DNA of 64,000 nucleotides from contig OX155980.1 in assembly GCA_944548615.1 (NCBI GenBank), forward strand, positions 58,204,533 through 58,268,532, written 5' to 3'. The notes beneath the pieces were generated by a model. The model saw only the letters and a list, made by a program, of their open reading frames with translations, was not told the DNA's origin and did not search any database. The position numbers and the translations under genes are program-made. Within the stretch, counting starts at the first letter, position 1; the number at the start of each line of letters is the position of its first letter. The DNA comes from Micropterix aruncella. Its lineage: Eukaryota; Arthropoda; Insecta; Lepidoptera; Micropterigidae. Positions 51,161-63,180 of this stretch are shown one piece after another.

Positions 51161-53157
51161 GTTATCTAACTACCAGTAGATTGATTATTCTCAGTGATTC
51201 TAAAAAATCTAAAAACGGTCAACAGTGATCTGCGAAAATCTTTTATCTGAATATGACAACGTCATTTTAATTTAGATTTAAATATCGTAGTTGTGTATTT
51301 TGGATATTTCGTATTTTGCTCCATTGTTTCATTTTGTTGTCGAAGTTGCGTGACCAGGTCAGCTCAATCAGCGCAAGCAACTGCATTCATACACAAATAC
51401 GATAATACTACTCCCAATCCCCAAAAGCTTGTACCATCAAGATTTTTCTTCTTTTTTTTACCGTGTGTAGCTATTGCCTGTAGATGACCTCTTCGTCTGT
51501 GGAGGTGTATTGTGCCGTCTCAGGACTACGGGCTGTGGGACGCTAATCGTGGTCTCGAAAATGCTTGACCCGCACTTTCCACGTAGAGACACAGTACTCG
51601 CACAAGATATGTAGAGCAGTCTTATCTTACTCTCCACGTGTTATGCAAAGGGAATCAGTCCTCTTTTCAAAGATTGGGATTTTTTAAGGGTAGTATGTCC
51701 TGTCCATAGTCTTCACAGTGTTCTAATTTGGCGGTTGCCCAATTTAAACAATGCTTATATGGTCTATTGATTTGTCAATAGAACGACCTTGCAATAAATA
51801 CAAAAAACCCAGTCACTGGATGGTTTTAAAAATTTGCTTATCCTTCGAACTTCTATACGATATATACCACATCAATATTATTAATAAATATTTCTTTTTA
51901 AATAATGTTTTTTGACAATTATCTATTACGTTTCTGTTTCAAGTTCTTTAGTGAATCTCTATCTGTGTTTATAATTTAATCTTCGTAAATTTATAGTTTA
52001 TTCTAAATACTTTTTCATAAGCTCGTTTACATTGCGTTAATTTTTACTCTCATAGTTACTTATTAACTTATATTAAGTATTATATTTAATTAGGGATTAA
52101 GTTATCCACTTCATATATGCGCTTCATTTAAGCTCGGAAATTTGTTTTATCTAATAAAGTATTTTAATATTATTACTATTAATATTTTTATAGTTATTAT
52201 TGACAACTTTTAGTTTTATTTATGTGAAATGAAATTAAAATAGTGAATAAAGATACAAATTTTTGACACGGCTTGATTTATAATAGAGGCCTATAGTTCA
52301 GGTCATATTTTTGTTCGAATCTCGGACGAAAATGTGATTTCAGTTAACGAGCGCACGATAAGCAAGGTAACACGATCGCTATCTGGGCTTTACTATGGTT
52401 TGGTGGCATACCACACGCTGTCCATACATAGTTATTGTAAGGCGACGCACGATAGCGCCGAATTGCTATTGACACTAATAGCCGAGCGCTATTTTACGCT
52501 ATTATAAATGGAATCACTCCTGAATTTTTGCCCCGAAAAATAAATTATTCCTCTACCAAATAGGACATTGGAAATATGCCTAGATGTTATTAGTTTTACA
52601 CGGTCATAATCATTTACCTTGTCGGTCCAGAAAATAAAGTTGCAATATTGATTATTCCGATGCCAAAATATGTATGTATGTATGCTTCTGACGTAAGCCA
52701 AATTTACATAAAATATATCTTTCTGTTTTATTTATATAAAGAAAACGCATTTCTTTAACTGCAGTACATTACAGCATTAATTATAGAGGCTTAATGTAAA
52801 TAGTAGCAAAATAGAGAACACCGTAGACCACATTTTTTTTCAAATCAACGCTGCCTAACTAGGCATAGCCCGTGCTAAGGCAAGCGCACCAAATAATATG
52901 CGAGGCATCAAATAATATTAAAAAATAACTAATAATAATAAACACTGTAGGTCTACGAGTAATATCTAAAAAATACCCATCTTAAAATGCATATTAAGGT
53001 AGCTCATATTTTATAGATTTTTCCCTATTTTTTTCATTTTCGTAGCTTTAATAAATTTTCCCAAATATCCTAGATTGGTAGAGCTTCGAGAATAATCCAC
53101 GATGATATTTTTTTTAATGATTCGATATAAAACTATTATTAGCGATGTGATCGGTCA
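51161..53157. other. About 2 kb without recognisable genes
   Basis: AT-rich; the balanced part 51480-51720 may be an old transposon but gave no readable motif. A short (ATGT)n run lies near 52669-52684. Confidence 0.3.
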
Positions 53158-53720
53158 TCATCATCATCATCTGCCTGTCGACATCAAATGTTGTATGTAG
53201 GCCTCCCCCCATAGATGCAATGACGAACGGTCTTGAGCCGCCTGAATCCATGCTAATTTCTGCGACCTTGGCAATGTCATCGGTTCACCTTGTGAGAGGG
53301 TGGGGAGGTGGGGGGTGGTCCTACATCGCGTCTGCCGGTTCGTGATTGCTATTTGACAAACTTTTTCCCCAACGGTTGACGGTTCTGACTGCTAATTTTA
53401 TCAGTCGGACTGGGTTCTTTTGTGGATTTCATCGTCACGGAATCTTACAACGCAGTAAAACTCCAAGCGCAGCTCTCTCCATGGCTTCGTGTATAAGGCC
53501 AATAGTTAGTGACCATATCTCAGTGCCCATATATCATCACTGCGACACGCGCTGATTATAGACTTTCGTCTTACGGCGCTGCGGCATTTGTGACCAGGAG
53601 ATAGGGCTTAGTATCCTGAACGCTGCCGTTGGATTCGTCGGTAGACCACCTTGTCAAAGTTAAGTCTTCCTAGTTCGATCGTCTGACCCATATAAATATA
53701 CTGGCCGATAGTATGTACGG
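53158..53720 (-). mobile_element. RTE-like LINE, 3' coding end, minus strand
   Basis: On the minus strand YIYMGQTIELGRLNFDKVVY and RRIQRQ begin the block, then a diverged VFNQC...VMTYG...W region, then blocks matching the 14645-15125 copy (RRT-like, VGPPP, TRWTDDIAKV-like, AAQDRSSLHLW) and a closing CAGATGATGATGATGATGA tail. Multiple stops and shifts are present. This copy reaches further 5' than the one at 14.6 kb and is in the opposite orientation. Confidence 0.65.
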
Positions 53721-53920
53721 GTATGGGTGCAATATGGGCATTTGACTTTTGTAATAAGTACATCAGAATAATATATCTAATAGAGTTAATAGATACAATA
53801 AATCTTGCAATAATTAAAATTTCTTTTAGAAATATAATAGGTAGACAGTTATAAGAACTGTTCGTACAGTTCTTGTTCATTTATCTCATTTTCTCATACA
53901 TTGTAAAAACTACATTCATA

Positions 53921-54215
<295 letters not shown>

Positions 54216-54539
54216 GCCACTCTATAGGATATATATTTTGGTGGACTTCCTTTGCATTCTCCGCTGCTATTTTAACGTCGGTCTATACACTTCCCAAAAT
54301 GGGTTTTAGTAGGATTCATTTCAACTAAATGACCAGATATCTGCATGGCTGAACGCTTCGAATACGACGGAGTCCTCAATGGTGTTTTGATATTCCTGAC
54401 TTTCCAATTTCGTCCTTAAAGGAATGGTGGAAGTGATTAACGTAACAAAATGTGACTGTGTGCGCTTAGTGTTTAACACGTGCTGCCAGAATGGTGCGAA
54501 GCATTAGACCGGGAGGCTAATGTAGTTCACTATTCATCA

Positions 54540-55145
54540 TCGTTTATATCTTTGATTGTTTATGGTATTAGACTGCCCGATGCGGTAGTATATTTTGGCA
54601 GCTAGGATTTTACTACGGCACTCGATTGGCTACTAGGATTTTACTACAATATGTAGATGGCACTCATAGTTCTCAAAATTGATTAACCTTCTCTTATGTT
54701 TAATATGACGGCGTTCGTGGTATGACAATATGGAGGTGCACTATAGATGGCGTTATCTCGAAATAAAATAATATTATAATTACAAACGATTTTTTAAATC
54801 ATAGCTATTATTATTTTAATAATATTGACCTAAAGACGTATTTTTTTTTGGTACACAATTTTTAATAAGTAATAATTAAGCACTTTAAAGTTCAGATAGA
54901 CTAATAGATGGAATTTTATCTATCTGTAATATTTCTGTGATTTTATCAACCTAAATAAAAGTACGATAGATGGCACTAATAAATCAGTGGTTATTAATTT
55001 TTAAATATTTAGTTTTTTGTAATTGATCAGTCCTTTTTAAAAAAACATTCATTATTGATGTTAATTTAGAGGCTTTTAAAAATTTCCTTAGTTTCGATGG
55101 ACAATGCTATCAGCGCTACCTGCACCTGCAACACTACTATGGCAT
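54540..55145 (+). repeat. Dispersed repeat, copy 1 (homologous to 57960-58550)
   Basis: Shared words with the second copy, in order: ATTAGACTGCC(C/A), AGGATTTTACTAC, GTAGATG, AAAATTGATTAA, CGTGGTATGACAATATGG, a TAGATGGCG word, GTCCTTT...AAAACATT, and TATCAGCGCTACCTGCAC. The motif TAGATGG(C/A) recurs at least four times within this copy (about 54653, 54735, 54904, 54967). No inverted ends or duplication were determined. Confidence 0.65.
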
Positions 55146-55690
55146 TGCCCAATCTAATACCCTATATTATTAATGTTTATACCAAGAGATAGATAGAAGC
55201 ATTTTGTTTAATGAAATTACTTATATAAACGATTGTTTTTTTTTAATTTCCCTGCGGCGCTCTTTATATTACGACTATTACAAAAGCATTTTTTTAGATA
55301 TCTCAATAAAGCATACTAGTTTTATAGGACTCCCACCCCCCACCGTTACAAGGCTGGACTCCTCCCAAAGCAATATCTAGCTACGTGCCTGATTACAATA
55401 ATATTTAAATTTGTCTTAATTTTGCAATAAATGTTACTAATGGGTAATTCCGAAATCTTATTTAGACTTATCATTGCTCTTATTTAGACTCAAAGGTTAA
55501 CGATGTCAATGACCGATTGTCAGTTACAATCTCAGTCATACAATCTGCCAGGTTAAATCTCGTTTATCATTGACAATATGAATTTAAAATTGAAGGGAGA
55601 TTCAAAGGCTTGGAGTTTGGTAAAACTGGTTTGATTCGTGAGCTTGATAACGTAGCGTGTCCTACATCGAGCTCTCGCTCGATATCTGTT
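55146..55690. other. AT-rich stretch, nothing recognised
   Basis: Contains a near-tandem CTTATTTAGACT duplication (about 55457 and 55479). No gene seen. Confidence 0.35.
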
Positions 55691-55950
55691 ATTCCTTAAG
55701 GCAGAAGACAGAAATAACCGCGTCGTGCTAGGAAGCGGGAGATTAGGAGTTTGGGACAGCCCGCGGACCCAAGGGATTTGTTGGCTTCTCGACTTCCGAG
55801 ACGGTAGCTTTGTTTCGAATGCACTTTCATCCCTACGATTACGAATAACACATACAGGCGTGAGCGGCTTCCCTGAAATATTATCATGGTGGATTTTGCC
55901 ATTAGCAGCGCTCGTTGATTTTGTCACCGGAGAGTGCTCAATATAGGTAC
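55690..55950. promoter_or_regulatory. Candidate conserved non-coding block
   Basis: Balanced-composition DNA, open on three phases at once (149 and 68 codons minus, 73 plus) without motifs, includes GGATTTTGCCATTAGCAGCG, GTTGATTTTGTCACCGG and GAAATATTATCATGG. The simultaneous openness on both strands suggests composition rather than coding. Confidence 0.2.
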
Positions 55951-57959
55951 TTCCGCTTTTAAACAACTTACAAACCCGAAAAACATCATTTCGTAGCCTC
56001 ACCTTGCAGCAATATAACGAATTATTTAATTTTAAATTTGGTAATATAGGCTCGATTGCGTTCCTCTTGAATTAAAATCGGAAAATAGTTCATGTGAACG
56101 AGACAGAGCAGTACGTCAGAGCGGAATATGAAATTAACTGTGGTCACTTTTCCGCATTAAAACTACCTACCGAAGATAAATCAGCTAAATCGAACACCGC
56201 ACGAAATGTGTTCAAACTTATTCGGGCGTCTATAAGTTTGACAGGTAGTTTTTATGCGGGAAAATCGACAAAAGTTCATTTCATATTTCGTTCTAAAGTA
56301 TTGGCTCTATCTGGTCCGGTTGAACAAGTTCCCATTTTAGGTCACGAAAAAACGCAATCGGGACCATTGTATTGGTAGATAAAGGCCTAAAGTGCTTTTA
56401 ATTAATGCCTCATCTTTTAAAACTCTTAAATACTACGAGATTTACGTAGTAAAAGTCGATGCAATTTTTCTAAAATATTGTCACTATTTAATTTAAATAT
56501 ATTCATAATATGGAGAAATGTTTTAAATAAACTGAAAAAAGAGTACAATTTTTCAAACAAATTTCATTGTTTTTAGTTTTTTCCGCTTCATTTTTATTCT
56601 GAATTTTACTAAAATGCGTCAATTAACTACCAGAAATTGATGTCGTAATATAAAAATCATTAATCAATATAGGCTCCTTTTTATCGATATTTCATCGCTT
56701 GATTCTCGAAAGATATAGAAGATTAATATAAGTACTTTCATCACATGAAACCTTAAATCTTCCTCTAACTATCGTATAAAATTTTAGTTCAAAGATTTTT
56801 AACCCTAGGAAATAACCTCTAAAGAATTAAAAATGTAGGTTGTAAAGGGTTCGGAAAAAAATATTTATTATTATACTTTTAAATATATAATTATGGAAGA
56901 TATCAACACAAAAACAAAATAAAAAACTTATCACGTAATTTTTATGATAAAATATTTTTACAAATTTCTTGATAAAATTCAAAAAGCTATTCGAATTACT
57001 TTCTAAAATTATCGTTTTAAATAGTAAAGAATACGCTTTATTTGACAATATTAAATTCGAAAACGATATATAAAAAAATAAATATTTGAAAGCGAAATGA
57101 TAGAAAACATTTTTTCTGTTCGATTCGAAAATGAGGTCTATATGAGGATCTAAGATTAGTAATATATCTATGATTAGTAACGTACGTCGTCATTGTGTGA
57201 CAAAGTGGAATGAAAGTAATTATTAAATATTTTGGAAAAAAACCACACAACATATTCGAAGCAACCAGAAGAAATCTGCATCAAACCATAGGCCGACGCA
57301 TTTGCATTGTTGCACACTACAACGCCCTGCACAAGTTCTGCGCAGCTTTCTCGATTCTTAGAAGGGTCATTCAAGCGTCGGTGGTCCATTGGCTAGGAAA
57401 AAAAGGAGATGACATTGTGGCGTTTTGAACTCGATATTCTCATAGAAATGTGTGTCACGCATGCGCGTAGCCGCATTCCTACAATGCCACCCCCCGCCGG
57501 CCTTTAAAACCAGAGCTGTCACACGCCTGTCAAGCAGACACTTCCAGTGTTATTATATTCAGCATAAAGCGACGTAGACACACATCACTAGCCTCGATGG
57601 ACAGGGCCGCATCGGTTACCCATACCTACACAAAAGAACCGAAAAAGCAATGCAGGTTAAAATAAAAACTAAAATAGCTTTAGTTTACGGCTTTCTGGTG
57701 TTATTTTTTTAAGGATGACAAAGACACAATCGCATAACAGAATGACGTATCACGGGCTTTATAACGCTTTTTAGTTGCCCTTGTTTCATTCCTCATAGAT
57801 ATTTAATTACCATTTGTGAGTATGGAGAAGAGCATAAGGACTCATGATACCTTATTTTGTCACTAAAAAAAGAAACTAGAAGTGTTTAAATGTGAGTGTT
57901 GGTCCTAAACCATCGTTATTGGGATCTTGAAACATTTAATTTCACTTAATTTCCGAATT
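55951..57959. other. Mostly AT-rich; weak 94-codon frame at 56094-56378
   Basis: The frame at 56094-56378 (plus) reads MNETEQYVRAEYEINCGHFS onward with no recognised domain and ends GPLYW. It contains the Runx-type word TGTGGTCA and may be non-coding. The rest, to 57959, shows no gene; 57478-57560 is GC-rich and short. Confidence 0.25.
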
Positions 57960-58550
57960 CGGTATCATCGGTTATATGCGTATTAGATTGCCAATGGCGT
58001 ACTACAATTTGGCGACCAGGATTTCACTACGAAACGCAACGTGTAGATGTAACTCAAAGTTCCAAAAATTGATTAATCTGCTATTATTTTATTCAATATG
58101 GCATCTCTCGTGGTATGACAGTATGGCTACGCACTTTAGATGGTGCTTTAAACACGCATATAAAATAAAAATATAATAAGTCACGAATTTTAAAACTAAT
58201 ATTATTTACATAAGGATGTCAGTTTTTAATTTAGTAATTGTATAAGGTTTTATAAGCAATACGTCCTTTGTAAAGAAAACATTATTTATCAATGTTATTA
58301 TATATGGTACGTGCTGCGGCAGGATATATATCAGCTGCTCCAACTGATATTGATGGGCAAAATCGAGGGTAAACCTCATCGTGTAAAGAGGAAAAAGTCG
58401 TGGCTGTACGGAACAGCTCTTCCGGATGGCGCAAGACCGAAAAAAATTTAGAGCTGATGGCCAACCTCCAGTAATAGAGAGGCACTTTAGGAAGAATAAG
58501 AATAGATATTAGTTTGGCCATCAAGCTTTCAGCGCCACCTACATTTCTCC
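57960..58550 (+). repeat. Dispersed repeat, copy 2, split by a LINE 3' end
   Basis: Matches 54540-55145 from ATTAGATTGCC through AGGATTTCACTAC, AAAAATTGATTAATCT, CGTGGTATGACAGTATGG and TTAGATGGTG to AAAACATTATTTATCAATG (about 58293). It resumes at about 58520 with CATCAAGCTTTCAGCGCCACCTAC. The intervening 220 bp is the LINE fragment at 58300-58515, which is absent from copy 1, so the LINE inserted after the repeat. Confidence 0.6.
58300..58515 (+). mobile_element. LINE 3' end nested in the dispersed repeat
   Basis: The translation KRKKSWLYG is followed, after a shift, by LFRMAQDRKKFRADGQPPV and ends with an AGGAAGAATAAGAATAG tail. SWL...LFR-A-DR-KFR is the standard C-terminus of several arthropod LINE families. 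Only the last 200 bp are present. Confidence 0.6.
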
Positions 58551-59329
58551 GCTTCAGAAAGGTTTCTAAATCGTACTATGGAGTTGAGAATGCCATATAT
58601 AATAAGATATTAAGAACAATCACGGCACTTACAGTTTTTGTTTATTGGAAAGTTAAATGGTCGATTCGACCCTGTCTACAGTGAGTGAGAGCGAGCAAGA
58701 AATGCTAATAAATCGGGTTTGGAGTCGATGAAAGAAATATGCCTATTATTGTTAGAGCAGCAGTTACCAAGTCGGACTATACGTAGGTATAAGGGACTCA
58801 TTCTATTCCAGCGTCGATCCGCTGACCAATCCCTAAAGCCACACAAAGCAAAATTAGAATCTCACCGCGCCTTCTACCTCGCCCTCGAGGGCCAGTTTCT
58901 CCAATCTCCGATAAAGTCTGTGCACCTGCTATAACAGAGTACTCGGTTGGCACCTAATCAAAGAACATTACAAACTATACAACAAGTACAAACTAGAAAA
59001 CATGCAGTTATGGAGAAAGAACTAACATTGCATATAAATTTGTTTAAAATATCTACAAAAATAATACAAATAATGAAATCCTAAATATTTATGAAAGATC
59101 TCCATATATCTATTGTTATTATTATTATTAGTGTTTAATATTTAATTACACCCTACTAAACTATTTTATGGTTTTATATTATTAGCTGGGAGCGGAAAAG
59201 CTGTCAACTTCCGTATTCCATCCTGTCAACACCTACATATTTAAGAGCAATACAAGAAAATCATTATGCTCGACGGCCGGTGATTTCGAAACAAAATAGT
59301 AGGATGAATTTGTCTATGGTTCATTTGAT
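58551..59329. other. Non-coding stretch, nothing recognised
   Basis: A 71-codon plus frame (58719-58934) has no known motif. The rest is AT-rich. Confidence 0.3.
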
Positions 59330-59335
59330 TTATTA

Positions 59336-59415
59336 TTAATAATAATAAAACGCTTTATTCGTAAGAAAAGGCTAGCTTATTGCCTGCAGACAATGTTTTA
59401 AAGCTAATCTTTAAA
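59336..59415 (-). repeat. LINE 3'-tail type repeat
   Basis: (TAA)n, AAAACGCTTTATTCGTAAG, AAAAGGCTAGCTTATTGCC, GCAGACAATGTTTTAAAGC: the closest relative of 32449-32530. Confidence 0.55.
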
Positions 59416-59664
59416 CAAATTGGCTACAGACAAATTTAGCATGCAAAATTTTTCACGAATAGGCCATATGGCTTGAGATTATCCCTAATTGCAAACCATA
59501 TAGTCTCATCATGTGATCGTTTTTAAAATTCTTCTGTCTTAGAATTTATAAAATTATTTATTTTATCTTTCTTTATGAAAATTAATAATAAACTTTAAAA
59601 AAATATAACCATTTTAATAAAATATTCATTTTTATTAAGGTTTGCGGAAGACAACAGCTAAAAC

Positions 59665-59946
59665 GGCCCGGTGGCATGGTGGTTAGGTCGCCTGATCTTA
59701 CATTGTAAGGTCCCGGGTTCGATTCCCGGCTGGGTCACCATTTTCCGGATCTAACTAACGGAACTGCATTTTCAATTCTGTCGATCGAACGCAATAACAA
59801 GACACACTTACAGACATTTTACACGCACACATACTTATAACACGTCATAGTAGGGTTGGTTGTAGGAGATCATATAACCATATAACCTATACAACCCACC
59901 CATTGTGACATTTTCACAATAAAGAGTATAAACAAACAAACAAAAC
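59665..59946 (+). mobile_element. tRNA-derived SINE
   Basis: The head (59665-59740) has a tRNA-like acceptor (GGCCCGG with CTGGGTC then ACCA), an A box TGGCATGGTGG (59672-59682) and a B box GGTTCGATTCC (59716-59726), with an intact T-arm CCGGG...CCCGG. The D and anticodon arms do not pair properly, so it is not a working tRNA gene. A roughly 200-bp unrelated body follows, ending CACAATAAAGAGTATAAAC and an AAACAAACAAAC tail. Transcription would be by RNA polymerase III from the internal boxes. Flanking duplication is uncertain (CTAAAA on both sides). Confidence 0.8.
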
Positions 59947-60514
59947 GTACTAAAAGATAACAAAAAATTTAGGATTTATTTATGTTATGAAATATATAGT
60001 AATGATATTGTTTGTCGATTGTAACATAATGCGAGGTATTTAAATTTTGTACCAGTGAAGATATATTCCCGGCATGTCAACCACATGTCAGATTTTTTGC
60101 GTCTTCCCTTCGGCATATGTATCTGTTTCTGTATTTGCTTTTCGTTTCCGGCTCTAAGAAAAGGGCGTTCTGGGTTTCTTCGTTGTCTCGACTTACTTAA
60201 ATTAATGCAGAATGGAGTATTATTAATTTAAACGATTTTCAAACTGTGTATAATACAAACGTCGTCCAACCCACGTCATTATTATTTCTGTTCACCTAAA
60301 AAGAAGTTTAATTTATCTTTACTAAAAACAACTTCAATGATTCGTTAAAATAATGATAATGAAATCTTGCTTATATCTAAAAAAAAATATTATCCTCCAT
60401 TTCTTACACTAATATTACTTATAAATGCTAAACAATTTCCATTCACTATTTATATCCCACTCATTACATGCATATATTTTATTTTAGCCTCAGCCACAGC
60501 GAGGCGCAACATAA
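59947..60514. other. Non-coding stretch, nothing recognised
   Basis: AT-rich; no gene or repeat end supported. Confidence 0.35.
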
Positions 60515-60555
60515 TATTGGTGTATGCTGATGATATTGCAATCAAGAAAGCCTTT
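60515..60555 (+). pseudogene. Reverse-transcriptase YADD-box fragment
   Basis: The plus strand translates as RRNIILVYADDIAIKKAF, containing the YADD catalytic box of reverse transcriptases. It lies in a 78-codon frame with no other RT motif and is opposite in strand to the adjoining LINE remnant. It is either a tiny relic or chance. Confidence 0.3.
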
Positions 60556-60618
60556 ATATCTATCATTGGTCAGAGCAACAAAATGTATATGTCTGAATGT
60601 TAGCACTGCGAAGATGGC

Positions 60619-61235
60619 GACCACTCCGGCCAATTGTGTCTTGCAGACTGCTGCTCTGAACAAAGATCGTGTTCTCTTCCCATCCCATTGACGTCAATTG
60701 TTAAGCCTAGACATGCGTCTTCGTCATTAAGGCATTCTACGTTGTATTCTGCCTTGAATTATATATCCAAAATACTCAAGTTTGCCGGTCTTTATAGTTC
60801 ATTAGTTCTGGCTTCAACAAAAGTTTCGCAACCACAGTGTCGTTTCGATCTCGGTTAACTCATCGTGAGTTGACCGAGAACTTAAGAATTTTTCTATGCA
60901 GCCACATTTTAAATGCATTTAATCTTTTTATACGTGTTCTGTGTGAGCGTCCATGATTCAGTCCCATAAAAATAACAGTGAATAAAGCGTATACAGCGTT
61001 GTAGATTCAAGTTCCTGGCACATATTGGTTTTTGTCAGTTTATACAAGGTTTGCAGTGAATCCTCATCTGCAATGGACCTCCATGCTGTGGTACAATTTC
61101 TCGTTCATGTAACTTTCAAGGTTGTTATATTTTACTGGTAGTTGTAAAGGTTTATCATGAAGAAGGATAGATATTTGTGGATATTTATTGCGATCAATTA
61201 TCAAAATCTTGGTCTTGCTTTTATTGGTGCGCCAA
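60619..61235 (-). pseudogene. Degenerate non-LTR reverse transcriptase, minus strand
   Basis: Reading the minus strand across stops: RTNKSKTKILIIDRNKYPQI (a SKTKVMVI-like block, about 61228), then KYNNLESYMNEKLY, a LINE-like ALFTVIFMGLNHGR, RLNAFKMWLHRKILKF (about 60915) and KLEYFGYIIQGR (about 60770). The order and content match the family at 19850-20215, with an additional upstream block. It has many stops and is clearly ancient. Confidence 0.6.
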
Positions 61236-61237
61236 CA

Positions 61238-61470
61238 TCAATTTTTATTTATTTATTTATTTATTTTATTTATTTAATTTAACAATTCATTTACAAGTGC
61301 ACAAGTGTCACTAATAATCATATCAATAAAAAATATATATATAATTAAAATTAAAATTAAAATTAAACACGGCCGATATGAGCATTAGCATTTAAGTAGG
61401 TACTGCTGCTGCCCAACTAAGTGCCAGGACTTGTTCCAGGGCAGCTAGCTCTCTAGTTTTTATATCACAT
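61238..61470 (-). repeat. LINE-type 3' region with (TAAA)n tail
   Basis: On the minus strand a CTGCCCTGGAACAAGTCCTG segment leads through GCTAATGCTCATATCGGCCG and (TTTAA)n to a (TAAA)n tail at 61240-61275. The word GATATGAGCATTAG here is the arm of the inverted repeat at 12902-12979. Confidence 0.4.
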
Positions 61471-61739
61471 ATATTCGGCAATGAATAAAAAAAAAATAAA
61501 AAGGAAAAGCATTATTATTCAAGCAATTATTCAAGCATTTTGGCCGAAAAGTAATTTGCATAAAAAGTATCTCTTGTAATATTCTGGCTTCATAGGGACG
61601 ATAAACTAAATATACTGAGAGTGATTAAGACCATAGTTTTTCTCGTTATCTTAAATACCGCGGATCCAGGTCCTGAAAGGCAACCGCAATCCTGAAAACT
61701 TAAAGTTAGAGAACCTGATAGGACCGATTATAAATTATT
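61471..61739. other. AT-rich stretch, nothing recognised
   Basis: No feature could be supported. Confidence 0.35.
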
Positions 61740-62065
61740 AAACAAAATAATTCTAACGGTCGTTTGTCGGCGTGTTGCAGCTGCATTAGTATCGAAACGA
61801 GAGAAAACAAGAAAAATTAAAGCGATATGACATATGGGCTGCGGCAATATCAATTTGGCGTTCGCGGGGCGAAGCCCGGCAACACCTGGTGGCCAGAAAT
61901 CGCCGGTGGCGCATTCGAAAACGAGAAAATCGCCCAACCCCATCATTACGCGGCAACATCGATTGTGTCCGATGAGCCATTTGACGGAACGGAAACAGTG
62001 AGTCAAATATATGCGGGGCGAAAAAGCTAACGGGCCGTTTAACTGTGTGTTTTGCAATAACAGTA
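61740..62065. promoter_or_regulatory. Candidate conserved regulatory block
   Basis: Includes TTATTAAACAAAATAATTC, GGCAACACCTGGTGGCCAG (E-box CACCTG with partial likeness to a CTCF core, about 61879-61897), GTTGCAGCTGCATTAG and several GGGGCGAA words. Three overlapping frames on both strands (109, 64 and 67 codons) have no protein family likeness. The sharp rise in GC against AT-rich flanks is the main evidence. Confidence 0.25.
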
Positions 62066-62884
62066 GTTTAACGTGTCACGTCATATAAATGAAACGATGG
62101 ATCAGTCAGTGGTTGTTGCTTTCGTTTAAGTTGTCTTTATTGCTATATTCTATTCAGCGAGTCGACCAAAGAACGACCCAAGAACGTTTTAGTAGTCGAT
62201 ACTAAATTATACTAAAGTACTGGTTGGCCTGTTATGACAACGTACAGCAACTTAAGGAGGAGTACCACCCTCAACATCACATCCCGTAACAAAAATAAAT
62301 GGTATAATTATATGCCTTGGTTTTACTGGTTATATTTTTCAATGCCTTGGTTTTACTGTAGTAATGTTGATTAGTAATAAGTGAATAAACAAAATAAATA
62401 AAAAAATAAATTCTAAACGAATACTTAGATAAAGGTCTAACTAAAGTGTCATATGACTAAAGCTTTATTTACTTATTCCTATATCTTATTCCTATATATT
62501 ATTTATTAACCTCCTATATCTTATCTCCTCTGTCCTAGAAATACGCAAAGAAATATTGTTAAAAACGAGCTTGTCTGTGCCTTAGTAATGGTAACTGAAT
62601 CCACTATAGTCTATTATATCGCTCCCATGCTAGTGCATTAGGATTGTCCGTACACTAATTAATTGCCTGACGTCAAGCACTTAGAAGTCTGCAAAGAGAC
62701 GTTCAGGTGGGAAGCGGTACGTTTCTTGTTCAAGTAAGTTTTCTCCGCATTTCCTCTAACTGATGACAGACAGAGCAAGTGCATGGTATGTCGATATAAA
62801 CAGAGTGGCGGTCAATATTCACGAATATTCCTAAACAAATCAAAAGACAAGAACAAATTACAATTTCTAATGCAGTTATCTAGA
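62066..62884. other. AT-rich stretch, nothing recognised
   Basis: A near-tandem TGCCTTGGTTTTACTG duplication occurs at about 62313 and 62343 (period about 30). No gene seen. Confidence 0.35.
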
Positions 62885-63180
62885 AATGCCACTTTCAAAC
62901 GTGCGGCATGTTGCTGACATAAAGCTAATGACGGTTGTCTCCTGTAATTTCGCCACGAATGTACTACCATGGTAATTGCCACTGCATTTGTTTACATTTA
63001 AGTTGCGGTTGTACTGCGTAATAAGGGACATGGCTGTAAATTGAGTCGTTGGGAAACGCCTCGCTTCCTTGCTCGCAATAATTTACAGATAAATTATGCT
63101 TTTCTGCGGGAAATTCAACGGATGTACGCGTACCTCCCTATTCCATCATTGAGAGGTGCGTTCACAGGAATTACTCAGGA
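62885..63180. promoter_or_regulatory. Candidate conserved regulatory block
   Basis: Contains TTTGTTTACATTTA (forkhead word, about 62987-63000), GCAATAATTTACAG (Abd-B/caudal-like word, 63075-63088) and CCATGGTAATTGCC in GC-richer DNA. The 63-codon plus frame from 63041 has no known motif. Confidence 0.25.

Noticed and set aside
55553..56002. 149-codon minus-strand frame as a gene
   Set aside because: Three phases on both strands are open over the same block, indicating base composition rather than coding; no family is recognised.
59665..59740. Functional tRNA gene
   Set aside because: Acceptor and T arms fit, but the D arm and anticodon stem do not pair, and the segment continues into a repeat body with an AAAC tail. 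It is a SINE head.
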